In this document: positions 1 to 7,034 of the stretch, in pieces | Position numbering within the stretch: position 1 is the first letter of the stretch | Layout: each line of letters begins with the position of its first letter | NCBI GenBank assembly: GCA_013698135.1 | Contig: JACCVM010000257.1 | Coordinates: 1 to 10,057, forward strand | From: Euzebyaceae bacterium | GTDB taxonomy: Bacteria; Actinomycetota; Nitriliruptoria; Euzebyales; Egibacteraceae | Reading direction: 5' to 3' | DNA: 10,057 bases | The notes under the pieces: model-generated | The model's database searches: none | What the model saw: the letters and a program-made list of their open reading frames with translations, nothing else | Told to the model about the DNA's origin: nothing | Translations under genes and position numbers: made by a program

Positions 1-1
1 A

Positions 2-232
2 CTGGCCAACGCCGTCCAGGCCGGTGCGCTCACCGGCCGCGGCTATGACCGCGCCCTGCGCGTGGCCCGGACCTGCGCCGACCTGGAGGGCAGCGAGACG
101 GTCGGCACCGACCACGTCTTGGAGGCCTACGCACACCGGTTGGGCCTACGGCCCCAACAGCCGGCTGCCGCCGGACCAGCCGCCGCCCGACCGTCCGCCG
201 TCGGGCCGGCCGTGGCGGTGGCGGAGTGGTGA
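2..232 (+). CDS. comM: ComM/YifB-family Mg-chelatase-like AAA+ ATPase, C-terminal end (5' truncated)
   Basis: Only the last 76 residues are in the window, read in frame 2 to the TGA at 230-232. The segment RGYDRALRVARTCADLEG, followed by a T-x-x-HVLEAYAHR stretch, matches the conserved C-terminal Mg_chelatase_C region of ComM/YifB proteins. In this family ComM is a hexameric helicase that promotes branch migration during integration of transforming DNA. The AAA+ core lies outside the window. After the conserved helix there is an Ala/Pro-rich tail of about 28 residues, which looks like a low-conservation extension. The stop overlaps the dprA start region, so the two genes are probably translationally coupled and work in the same DNA-uptake process. 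The family call is firm despite the truncation. Confidence 0.85.
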   Translation: MANAVQAGALTGRGYDRALRVARTCADLEGSETVGTDHVLEAYAHRLGLRPQQPAAAGPAAARPSAVGPAVAVAEW

Positions 233-1410
233 CGGCCGACTGGGCGGTCGAGCTGTCGGCGGGCGCAGACCCCAGCCTGGTGGAGCGGATCCTGCGGTTG
301 GCGACCGCGCCGTGGGTGCATCCCGAACGGCTGCGCGGCGTCGTGGAAGCCCTCCTCGACCGGCCCTCGGTGGCCATCGACGACGTGATCGCGGGACTCG
401 AGGCAGAGGGCGACGCCCGCCGGCGTCCGCTGCCGGAGCCGGCCGAGGTGCGCGATGTCGCCCTCATCCTGCTGCGCCACGGTGCTCGCATGGCCATCGT
501 CGGCCAGCCCGGCTATCCCCCGCGACTGAACGATGCCTGGCCCGAGCTGGGAGCACCGCTGTGGCTGTTCCTGCGTGGCCCTGGCGCAATACTGCCCTCG
601 GCCCCGACCGTCGCCGTGGTCGGATCCCGCCACCCGACGGTCGACGGCGTGCAGACGGCCGAGGCGCTGGGCCGCCTGCTGGCCCGCCATGGTGTGACCG
701 TCGTGTCGGGCATGGCCCGCGGCATCGACCAGGCGGCGCACCGGGGGGCCCTGCAGGCCGGCGGCGCCACCGTGGCTGTCCTGGGGACCGGGTTCGGTGT
801 GGACTACCCCGCGGGGGACGAGGCCGTGCGGGAGGCGGTCGCCGCCGCCGGCGGCCTTGTAACCGAACTGCCGCCCGGCTGCGGTGCCAAGCCACGGCAT
901 TTCCTCTGGCGCAACCGTGTCATCTCGGGGTTGGCCGACGTGACCGTCGTGGTGCAGGGCCGCGTGCGCAGCGGCGCGTTGCACACCGCCCGGCTGGCCG
1001 CAGCCCAGGGCCGTGAGGTGATGGCCGTACCCGGTTCGGTGAACGATCCCGCCAGCCGAGCGCCCCTGGACCTCATCCGCGACGGAGCAACACCGCTGAC
1101 CCGGCTGAGCGACGTGCTCGAGGTCATCGGACTTTCGGGTGTCCGGGGCGGATCCGCTGCGCCGGCCTCGCCGGCGGGCCAAGGCGGACCGATTCCCGTG
1201 GCTGCGGGGTTGTCGGCGGAGGCGGGCAGTCTGCTCACCCTGATTGGCGCGGTTCCCGCCGCACTAGGGGCGTTGGCCCGCGCCGCCGATCGACCGGTGA
1301 CCGCGATCCTGGCCGCTGTCGCCGAGCTGGAGACGGCCGGCATGGTGCGAGCCACACCCCGCGGACCCGTCCTCGCCCGCGCGGCTGACGCGGAGTCCGA
1401 CAGCCAGTAA
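226..1410 (+). CDS. dprA: DNA processing protein DprA (Smf)
   Basis: DprA binds incoming single-stranded DNA and loads RecA during natural transformation. The product is 394 residues. An N-terminal helical region (about 1-85) leads into GQPGYPPRL (93-101), then a Rossmann-like domain with VAVVGSRHP (129-137), VVSGMARGIDQAAH (159-172), VAVLGTGFGVDYP (183-195), FLWRNRVISGL (226-236) and SGALHTA (249-255). A C-terminal winged-helix-like segment spans about 335-385. Some motif positions diverge from the usual family pattern: the Pro after Phe226 is Leu, and the usual S-x-G-x-N-x-LI reads SRAPLDLI (277-284). Adjacent GTG codons at 226 and 229 could both start translation; 229 gives a classic GTGA overlap with the comM stop, so the true start may be 229. 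Family assignment is secure; competence of the organism is inferred. Confidence 0.93.
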   Translation: MVTADWAVELSAGADPSLVERILRLATAPWVHPERLRGVVEALLDRPSVAIDDVIAGLEAEGDARRRPLPEPAEVRDVALILLRHGARMAIVGQPGYPPRLNDAWPELGAPLWLFLRGPGAILPSAPTVAVVGSRHPTVDGVQTAEALGRLLARHGVTVVSGMARGIDQAAHRGALQAGGATVAVLGTGFGVDYPAGDEAVREAVAAAGGLVTELPPGCGAKPRHFLWRNRVISGLADVTVVVQGRVRSGALHTARLAAAQGREVMAVPGSVNDPASRAPLDLIRDGATPLTRLSDVLEVIGLSGVRGGSAAPASPAGQGGPIPVAAGLSAEAGSLLTLIGAVPAALGALARAADRPVTAILAAVAELETAGMVRATPRGPVLARAADAESDSQ

Positions 1411-1437
1411 TTCTTCAGGTCGGACGCCAAGTCTTGC

Positions 1438-1465
1438 TCAAGAAATATGCCCTTTGCGCCGATTC
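1438..1465 (+). promoter_or_regulatory. Candidate sigma-28 (FliA/WhiG-type) promoter
   Basis: TCAAGAAA at 1438-1445 is followed after 12 bases by GCCGATTC at 1458-1465. The known sigma-28 consensus is roughly TAAA(G), 14-16 bases, GCCGATAA, and TCAAG is an accepted variant of the upstream box. Here TCAA and GCCGAT are separated by 16 bases. Transcription would start near 1472, about 40 bases before the peptide start at 1514. I see no convincing sigma-70 pair in the same stretch. The match is by eye and has not been tested statistically. Confidence 0.5.
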
Positions 1466-1513
1466 ATCCTGCTGAGGGTCCGGAAAGGCCAGGCCCATGG
1501 GGAGGGAACGACC

Positions 1514-1591
1514 ATGAAGAACCGCATTTTCTTGCTACTCGGTGCCATCGCCATGCTCGTCTCCACGCTGGGCGCGCCGCGCAAGTGGTAA
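1514..1591 (+). CDS. Small hydrophobic peptide (25 aa), unknown function
   Basis: An ATG at 1514 opens a 25-codon frame ending in TAA at 1589-1591. GGGGAGGG at 1499-1506 lies 7 bases upstream and is one of the best Shine-Dalgarno sequences in the window, so translation is likely. The product starts MKNR, has a hydrophobic core of about 17 residues (IFLLLGAIAMLVSTLGA), and ends with the basic tail PRKW. It could be a single-span membrane peptide, a secreted signal or an uncleaved signal-peptide-like leader. A Pro follows the only plausible small-residue cleavage site, which argues against ordinary signal peptidase I cleavage there. It lies 50 bases upstream of the DUF5317-MFS gene on the same strand, behind its own candidate sigma-28 promoter, so the two probably form one unit. 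I do not recognise a family; a regulatory leader peptide is the main alternative. Confidence 0.6.
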   Translation: MKNRIFLLLGAIAMLVSTLGAPRKW

Positions 1592-1594
1592 TGC

Positions 1595-1620
1595 CCGACC
1601 GTCAGTCCGCTGACGTTCGG
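1595..1620 (+). promoter_or_regulatory. Hairpin between peptide gene and DUF5317-MFS gene (possible attenuator)
   Basis: CGTCAG (1600-1605) pairs perfectly with CTGACG (1610-1615) around a TCCG loop. After a single C/T mismatch the stem continues with CCGA (1595-1598) against TCGG (1617-1620). It begins three bases after the peptide stop and ends nine bases before the AGGAGG ribosome site of the next gene. There is no T-tract, so a classic intrinsic terminator is unlikely. Partial termination, transcript stabilisation or a translation-coupled attenuator are all possible. Confidence 0.45.
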
Positions 1621-1641
1621 TAGACGACAGGAGGAAGCGGT

Positions 1642-3444
1642 GTGCCGCTACTGCTGACCGCACTCGCAGTCGGCATCGCCGTCATCATCGCCTCGGGGGG
1701 CCGCCTGTCGCGCCTGGCCGAGATCCAGTTGCGCGGCGGCTTCCTGCTGGTGGCCGCCATGGCCCTGCAGGTGGCGTTGATGCTGCACCTGTTGCCCGCC
1801 GACCAGCGAGCGCTGCAAGGCGGCGTGCACCTGATCAGCTACGGGTTGTCGGGCGCCTTTGTCGTCGTCAACATCCGTGTGCCGGGCCTGCCGCTGCTCG
1901 GCCTCGGCGGCCTGCTGAACTTCCTGCCGATCGCCGCCAACGGCGGCGTCATGCCGGCGTCGCGCATGGCGTTGGAGCGCGCCGGGATGGTCGCCGTGCC
2001 GGCGGACTTCTCCAACTCTGCGGCCCTGATCGGCTCGCGGCTGTCGCTGCTGGGTGACACCTTCGCGCTGCCGGCCGCGTGGCCGTTCGCGAACGTGTTC
2101 AGCCCCGGCGACGTCCTCATCGTCGCCGGGGCCATCTGGGGTCTGTGGCGGATCTGCGGCACCCACCCGCTGCCTCGCTCGTTGCGCCCGCTCGCCGAGC
2201 TGCGGCAGCACCCCGACTTCTTGCGCCTGTGGGGCGGCCAGGCGGTCTCCCACTTCGGTGACTGGGTCTTCGCCTTGACGGTCGCCACCAGCCTTGCGGG
2301 GCAAGATGACCCCACCCGCCTGCTGGCCATGCTGCTGGTGCTGCAGGTCGCGCCTGCTGCGGTTGTCGGACTCCTCGGGGCGCCACTGATCGACCGCTTT
2401 CCACGGCGGCGCCTGATGATCGTCGCTGACCTGGTGCGCGCCGTCGCGGTGGGGTCCCTGGTGCTGGCCGGCACACCTTCGATGGTCCACCTCGGGATCG
2501 CCTCGGTGTCGCTGGGCGCCATGGGTAGCCTGTTCCAACCGAGTTTCTCCGCCTCGCTGCCCAACCTGGTGCCCCGCGAGCGGCTGGTGGCGGCCAACTC
2601 GCTGGTGTCGGCCTCCTTCCACATCGCCGTGATGGTTGGCCCGATGGTCGGCGCGATCATGGCCCTGCGGCTGGGCAGCGCCGTGGCCTTCGGCGTGAAC
2701 GCGGCGACGTTCGGCGTCTCCGCCCTGCTGGTGTGGTCGGCCCGCGTGCCCGACAGCCCGGCCGCCGCCACCCCCTCTCGCCCGCTGACCGCCCTGCGGG
2801 AAGGGTTGTCCTACTCCTGGCGCACGCCGGTCGTCCGCGGCGTGCTCAGCGTCACCTGCCTCGCGATGCTGGCCTCGGCCGTGCGCTCGCCGGTGGAGCT
2901 GACGTTCGTGCAGAGCATCCTGGGCAGGTCGGTGGCAACCCTCGGCCTGCTCGGTGGCGCATGGGGAGCCGGCATGGTCGCCGGATCCATCGCCGCGCCC
3001 GCGGTGGCCAAGCGCTGGGCCCGCGAGCAGGTGTTGACCGTCAGCGTCGCGGTCGTCGGCCTGGCGGTCATCGCGGCGTCGCAGACCAGCGCGCTCGGCA
3101 TCGTGGTCGTCCTGTGGATCATCGCCGGCGTGGGCAACGCGTCCGGGGCGATCGCCTACGAGACCCTGTTGCAGGAGCGGACCCCCGACGCGGTGCGCGG
3201 GCGGGTCATGGGCGCCTCGGAGGCGATCATGGAGGGCTCGTACCTGGGAGGCATCTTCCTGGCCGGCTGGCTCGCGCCGGCGGTGGGACCCCGGGCGACC
3301 TTCGGCATCTCCGGTCTCGGCTTCGTAATGGCGGGTCTGGTCAGTGCGCTGGTCATCGGCCGCAAGACCCTGCGGGCGATCCCGACGCCTGAGTCCCCGG
3401 AGTCCCACGCCGAGGCCGAACGCAGCCCCGCCGCGACCGGCTAA
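1642..3444 (+). CDS. DUF5317 domain fused to a major facilitator superfamily transporter
   Basis: The 600-residue inner-membrane protein starts at GTG 1642, preceded 7 bases upstream by a perfect AGGAGG (1629-1634). Residues 1-172 form a DUF5317-like module of several hydrophobic helices with LLNFLPIAANGGVMPASR (91-108), LLGDTF (136-141) and FSPGDVLIVAGAIWGLW (153-169). DUF5317 proteins are usually separate, roughly 180-residue membrane proteins of unknown role. A linker (about 173-190) leads to a complete MFS domain (about 191-575) with a motif-A-like loop GAPLIDRFPRRR (246-257), a motif-C-like VGPMVG (332-337), and QPSFSASLPNLVPRERLVAANS (299-320), typical of the MFS_3/EntS-like exporters. 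A charged, Pro-rich tail follows. The substrate cannot be told from sequence. One continuous frame without a stop or internal start region argues for a true fusion. The peptide gene just upstream may supply a ligand, a cargo or a leader, but that is inference. Confidence 0.85.
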   Translation: MPLLLTALAVGIAVIIASGGRLSRLAEIQLRGGFLLVAAMALQVALMLHLLPADQRALQGGVHLISYGLSGAFVVVNIRVPGLPLLGLGGLLNFLPIAANGGVMPASRMALERAGMVAVPADFSNSAALIGSRLSLLGDTFALPAAWPFANVFSPGDVLIVAGAIWGLWRICGTHPLPRSLRPLAELRQHPDFLRLWGGQAVSHFGDWVFALTVATSLAGQDDPTRLLAMLLVLQVAPAAVVGLLGAPLIDRFPRRRLMIVADLVRAVAVGSLVLAGTPSMVHLGIASVSLGAMGSLFQPSFSASLPNLVPRERLVAANSLVSASFHIAVMVGPMVGAIMALRLGSAVAFGVNAATFGVSALLVWSARVPDSPAAATPSRPLTALREGLSYSWRTPVVRGVLSVTCLAMLASAVRSPVELTFVQSILGRSVATLGLLGGAWGAGMVAGSIAAPAVAKRWAREQVLTVSVAVVGLAVIAASQTSALGIVVVLWIIAGVGNASGAIAYETLLQERTPDAVRGRVMGASEAIMEGSYLGGIFLAGWLAPAVGPRATFGISGLGFVMAGLVSALVIGRKTLRAIPTPESPESHAEAERSPAATG

Positions 3445-3497
3445 CCCGGGACGGTGGTGGCGAGGTTCGTCGCGGGGATCGCGGGAAAGGTCCGAGC

Positions 3498-5474
3498 ATG
3501 GGCCAAAACGTCGCACAGAAGCTGATCGGCTCGCATCTGGTCACCGGGGAGATGAGCCCTGGCAGCGAGGTCAGCATCCGCATCGACCACACCCTCACCC
3601 AGGACGCCACCGGGACGATGGTGATGCTGGAGTTGGAGGCGATGGGCCTGGACACGGTCAAGACCGACCTGTCCGCCCAGTACGTCGACCACAACCTGCT
3701 GCAGACCGACGAGCGCAACGCCGACGATCATCTGTTCTTGCACAGCGCCTGCCGCCGCTTCGGCATCTGGTACTCCAAACCCGGCAACGGCATCAGCCAC
3801 GCGGTGCACATGCAGCGTTTCGGCAAGCCGGGCGTGACCATGGTCGGCTCGGACAGCCATACGCCGGCGGCCGGCAGCCTTGGCATGCTCGCCATCGGGG
3901 TGGGCGGGCTCGAGGTCGCGATGGCCATGGCCGGCGAACCGCTGTACATCACGATGCCCCAGGTGTGGGGCGTCGAGCTGTCGGGCGAGCTCCCCCCTTG
4001 GGTCAGTGCCAAAGACGTGATCCTGGAGATGCTGCGCCGCCACGACGTCAAAGGCGGGGTCGGGCGGATCATTGAGTACCACGGACCCGGCCTGGCTGGC
4101 CTGTCGGCGATGGACCGCCACGTCATCGCCAACATGGGCGCGGAGCTGGGCGCCACGACCACGGTCTTTCCCGCCGATGACGAGGTGCGCCGCTTCCTCA
4201 CCGCCGAGCAGCGCGGCAACGACTTCTCCGAGCTGCTCGCCGACGACGACGCGACCTACGACGTCCACGAGCAGATCGACCTGTCCACCCTCGAGCCCCT
4301 GATCGCCAAGCCGTCCAGCCCCGGAAACGTCGTGCCCGTTCGCGAGGTGGCCGGCGCGCAGGTGTCCCAGGTCGTCATCGGGTCCTCGGCCAACCCTGGC
4401 CTGCGCGACTTCGCCGTCGTCGCCGAGATCGTGCGCGGCCGCCAGACCGATGACGCCGTCTCCTTCGACGTCAACCCGTCCTCGCGGCAGGTGCTGGAGA
4501 ACCTGTCGGTGATGAACCTGCTGATGCCGCTGATCCAGGCCGGTGCCCGCCTGCACCAGTCGGGCTGCATGGGCTGCATCGGCATGGGGCAGGCGCCGGC
4601 CTCAGGGCGCAACAGCCTACGGACCTTCCCGCGCAACTTCCCGGGACGGTCGGGCACCAAGGAGGACTCGGTCTTCCTGTGCTCTCCCGAGACTGCGGCC
4701 GCTGCCGCGCTCACGGGCCAGATCACCGATCCCCGCGACCTGTCCGAGCGCTTCGGCATCGACTACCCGCGATTCCGCGAGCCCGAGCGCAACCTGGTTG
4801 ACACCGACATGCTGGTTGCGCCGCTGGCGCCCGACGTTGCGGTCAAAGAGGAACTGGTCAAGGGACCCAACATCTCGTCGTTGCCCGACTTCGACCCGCT
4901 GCCCGACGAGTTCAGCGCGCCCGTGCTGCTCAAGGTCGGCGACAACGTCTCCACCGACGAGATCATGCCGGCTGGCCAGAAGGTCCTGCCCTACCGCTCG
5001 AACATCCCCATGATCTCCGAGTTCGTCTATTACCAGGTGGACGAGACCTACGTCGAGCGCGCCAAGGCCGCCGACGGCGGGCACTTCATCGTGGGTGGGG
5101 ACAACTACGGCCAAGGTTCATCGCGCGAGCACGCCGCCATCGCCCCGCGCTACCTCGGGCTCAAAGCGGTCATCGCCAAGAGCTACGCCCGCATCCACTG
5201 GCAGAACCTGGCCAACTTCGGAATCGTCGGCCTGCAGTTCACCGATCCGGGCGACTACGAACGGATCGAACGCGACGACATGCTGCGACTGACGGGGCTG
5301 CGCGCGGCCCTGGAGTCAGACGACCGGCGGGTCGAGCTCGTGAACACGACCAAGGACGAGCGCTACACCGTTGGCCACCGCCTGTCGCCACGGCAAGCCG
5401 AGATGGTCCTGGCCGGAGGTCTCATCCCGGTCTTCCGCCGCAGGCTGCAGGAGCAGGGAGCGACTACCGGCTGA
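3498..5474 (+). CDS. acn: Aconitate hydratase, Aquifex-type short form
   Basis: Aconitase interconverts citrate and isocitrate through cis-aconitate in the TCA cycle, in the cytoplasm, using a [4Fe-4S] cluster. At 658 residues this is far shorter than AcnA or AcnB (about 900) and fits the Aquifex-type family. ATG 3498 follows GGGAAAGG (3483-3490). Active-site motifs are visible: VDHN (63-66), GSDSHT (117-122), CMGCIG with Cys357 and Cys360, the swivel-domain DNYGQGSSREHAA (535-547) and YARIHWQNL (563-571). The third cluster ligand, normally Cys in GSCTN, is Ser296 here (IGSSANP, 294-300), while Cys395 sits in LCSPE (394-398). This may be a trait of the subfamily with a shifted ligand. The gene lies 53 bases after the DUF5317-MFS gene, possibly co-transcribed. 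Homoaconitase or a related hydro-lyase is a minor alternative. Confidence 0.9.
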   Translation: MGQNVAQKLIGSHLVTGEMSPGSEVSIRIDHTLTQDATGTMVMLELEAMGLDTVKTDLSAQYVDHNLLQTDERNADDHLFLHSACRRFGIWYSKPGNGISHAVHMQRFGKPGVTMVGSDSHTPAAGSLGMLAIGVGGLEVAMAMAGEPLYITMPQVWGVELSGELPPWVSAKDVILEMLRRHDVKGGVGRIIEYHGPGLAGLSAMDRHVIANMGAELGATTTVFPADDEVRRFLTAEQRGNDFSELLADDDATYDVHEQIDLSTLEPLIAKPSSPGNVVPVREVAGAQVSQVVIGSSANPGLRDFAVVAEIVRGRQTDDAVSFDVNPSSRQVLENLSVMNLLMPLIQAGARLHQSGCMGCIGMGQAPASGRNSLRTFPRNFPGRSGTKEDSVFLCSPETAAAAALTGQITDPRDLSERFGIDYPRFREPERNLVDTDMLVAPLAPDVAVKEELVKGPNISSLPDFDPLPDEFSAPVLLKVGDNVSTDEIMPAGQKVLPYRSNIPMISEFVYYQVDETYVERAKAADGGHFIVGGDNYGQGSSREHAAIAPRYLGLKAVIAKSYARIHWQNLANFGIVGLQFTDPGDYERIERDDMLRLTGLRAALESDDRRVELVNTTKDERYTVGHRLSPRQAEMVLAGGLIPVFRRRLQEQGATTG

Positions 5475-5534
5475 GCTCTTCGGCCCTTCGGGCGTCACGC
5501 CAGTCCACACCGTCCCACCCGCTCCGGCGCTCGG

Positions 5535-5558
5535 CCCGGCCGCCGGTGGCTGGCCGGG
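5535..5558. terminator. GC-rich hairpin between convergent genes (candidate bidirectional terminator)
   Basis: CCCGGCC (5535-5541) pairs with GGCCGGG (5552-5558), and an inner GCC/GGC stem closes a GGT loop. It lies 61 bases after the aconitase stop and just beyond the 3' end of the minus-strand pseudogene, a natural place for termination in both directions. No T-tract follows on either strand, so only non-canonical, stem-driven termination is likely. Confidence 0.35.
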
Positions 5559-5615
5559 TGCGGCTGCGGACAACGATGTCCGGAACTGCACCCGCTCGAA
5601 GCGGCTCGGCGCTGC

Positions 5616-5962
5616 TCAGCTCGGCCGGCGGTTCAGCCTCTCTCCGAAGTTGATCACCGTCTCCTGGCGCGGCACCAGCCCGTCAGCGTCGATCCAGACG
5701 TCGACAGGCGGGTCCTTCACAGTCCCAGCAGGCCTAGATGACGCCGCAGCGGCCTGCGCTGGTCATCAGGGGCGTGCGCCACCATCCTGTCGATCTCGAC
5801 GACGCTGCGGTAGTGGGTGGTCGCAAGTCGGATCTTGACCCGCGGCGGCGACCGCCTCGGCGGCCGTCACCGGCGCGCCGGCGTGACCTGTTCGGCCGGT
5901 GTGCCGCAGCCCGCCAGCAGGAACAGCAGCAGCCCGAGCAGCGCAGCGCGGATGTGTCGCAC
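5616..5962 (-). pseudogene. Degenerate lipoprotein gene (possibly LppX/LprG-like)
   Basis: On the minus strand a GTG at 5962-5960 follows AAGGGGGA with good spacing and begins a textbook lipoprotein signal peptide: VRHIRAALLGLLLFLLAGC, with lipobox LAGC. After 31 residues an in-frame TGA stops translation (5869-5867). The same frame then continues with TTHYRSVVEIDRMVAHAP and RRHLGLLG, until a second stop at 5719-5717. One frame over, at 5720-5616, comes VKDPPVDVWIDADGLVPRQE followed by a TGA. These pieces resemble the C-terminal part of actinobacterial LppX/LprA/LprF/LprG-type lipoproteins (a Pro-Val-Asp-Val-Trp-Ile-Asp-x-x-Gly-Leu strand). The intact family would be exported, lipid-anchored and over 200 residues; here the central domain is mostly missing. 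Gene death by nonsense and frameshift is seen directly; the family name is tentative. A sequencing error could explain one lesion but hardly the short length as well. Confidence 0.7.
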
Positions 5963-6102
5963 TGACGTCCCCCTTGTGGTCGTGAAGCACAGCGTACGCT
6001 CATCGTGACCGTCAGTACGGGTATAAAGGGATGTAACGGTCGTGCACTGCGGGCTGCAACAGTGGCCTCGCGCGACGGCCGCCTCGGAAGGAAAGGAGTG
6101 GC
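5963..6102. promoter_or_regulatory. Upstream region between lipoprotein pseudogene and xerC
   Basis: This 140-base stretch lies between divergent starts and must hold any promoter of either gene. It contains GGGTATAAAGGG (6019-6030), the only A/T-rich patch, but no acceptable -35 box at 16-18 bases, so I do not call a specific promoter. AAAGGAG (6092-6098) is the xerC ribosome binding site, and AAGGGGGA on the minus strand just before 5962 is the pseudogene's. Confidence 0.3.
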
Positions 6103-7023
6103 ATGGAGATCCGGCAGGACCTGCCACCGCCATGGGCGCACGCCCTGGACGTCTTCGCCGGGCACCTGCGCGACGAGCGGATGCTGGCTGGCCTGACGGT
6201 CGAGGCCTACCTGCGGGATGCACGGCAGCTGGCCGGATTCTGTGCCGGCTTCGGGGTGCACGATCCCGACGAGGTGGAGCCACTGGTGCTTCGCCGCTGG
6301 CTGGCCCAGCTGTCGAAGGAGAACTACGCCAGGGCGTCGCTGGCTCGAAAGACGGCTGCCGCGCGGGGGTTCTTCGGGCTGCTGGCGCGACGCGGCCTAG
6401 TGGCAGGCGACCCTGCGTTGCACCTCGGCACACCCAAAGCCGGTCGGCGACTGCCTAAGGTGCTGCGCACCGACCAGGTCGGCGCACTGCTGACGGTTCC
6501 CGACCCGGCAACCCCGACCGGCCTGCGCGACCGCGCGGCGCTGGAACTGCTGTACGCCAGCGGAGCGCGGGTCAGCGAGCTCGCTGGCCTGCCGGTCGAC
6601 GCCGTGGACCTGTCAAGCGGCAGCGCGCGCCTGCACGGCAAAGGCGGTAAAGACCGGATCGTGCCGCTGGGAGAGCCCGCATGCGTCGCGGTGGAGCGCT
6701 GGTTGCGCGACGGGCGGCCACAGTTCGCCGGCGCCTGCGCGCAGGCGTCGCCCACCGTGCTGCTGACCCGGCGGGGGACGGTCATGACGCCAAACGACGT
6801 GCGCGCGGTGGTGGCCAAGGCCGCCGCAGGGGCGCGGCTCGGCCGGGTGACCCCGCACACCCTGCGCCACAGCTACGCCACGCACCTGCTGGAGGGTGGC
6901 GCCGACCTGCGCAGCGTCCAGGAACTCCTCGGCCACGTTGCCCTGTCGACGACCCAAATTTACACGCACGTCTCGCGCGACCACCTGCGAGCCAGCTACG
7001 AGCACGCGCACCCGCGGGCGTGA
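6103..7023 (+). CDS. xerC: Tyrosine site-specific recombinase XerC
   Basis: XerC cooperates with XerD at dif to convert chromosome dimers to monomers before division. The 306-residue length is normal for the family. The N-terminal SAM-like core-binding domain spans about 8-105 ([19 protein letters not shown], 21-39). The catalytic domain spans about 115-300 and carries the full active set: Arg156 (GARVSEL), Lys180 (HGKGGKDR), His252 and Arg255 (HTLRH), His278 (LLGH) and the nucleophile Tyr287 (TTQIYTHV). ATG 6103 follows AAAGGAG (6092-6098). Placement ahead of the sigma gene and rpsB is the usual housekeeping position in Actinomycetota, which favours XerC over a phage or integron integrase; no attachment sites or other mobile genes are nearby. 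The stop lies 11 bases before the sigma gene, suggesting an operon. XerD-like naming cannot be fully excluded from sequence alone. Confidence 0.93.
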   Translation: MEIRQDLPPPWAHALDVFAGHLRDERMLAGLTVEAYLRDARQLAGFCAGFGVHDPDEVEPLVLRRWLAQLSKENYARASLARKTAAARGFFGLLARRGLVAGDPALHLGTPKAGRRLPKVLRTDQVGALLTVPDPATPTGLRDRAALELLYASGARVSELAGLPVDAVDLSSGSARLHGKGGKDRIVPLGEPACVAVERWLRDGRPQFAGACAQASPTVLLTRRGTVMTPNDVRAVVAKAAAGARLGRVTPHTLRHSYATHLLEGGADLRSVQELLGHVALSTTQIYTHVSRDHLRASYEHAHPRA

Positions 7024-7034
7024 CGGGACGTTCG

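Noticed and set aside
1411..1513. Riboswitch in the leader of the peptide gene
   Set aside because: I looked for c-di-GMP and other common riboswitch core motifs and found none; the predicted leader is only about 40 bases long.
1591..1623. Ten-codon frame starting in TAATG overlap with the peptide stop
   Set aside because: Too short, occupies the hairpin arms and has no protein-like composition; most likely chance.
1648..3516. Long minus-strand open frame (622 codons) opposite the DUF5317-MFS gene
   Set aside because: Its translation is rich in Arg, Gly, His and Gln with no domain or membrane pattern, while the plus strand encodes clear transporter motifs and has a perfect ribosome site. 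It is a GC-rich shadow.
3441..4556. Minus-strand open frame (371 codons) opposite the aconitase gene
   Set aside because: Low-complexity shadow composition, and it lies fully opposite conserved aconitase motifs.
6022..6027. TATAAA as a -10 box for xerC
   Set aside because: No acceptable -35 element at 16-18 bases upstream and no extended -10 TG; kept only as an A/T-rich patch.
6103..7023. Recombinase as a sign of an integrated mobile element
   Set aside because: Sequence and neighbourhood (ahead of the sigma gene and rpsB) fit housekeeping XerC; no tRNA, attachment repeats or phage genes are visible nearby.
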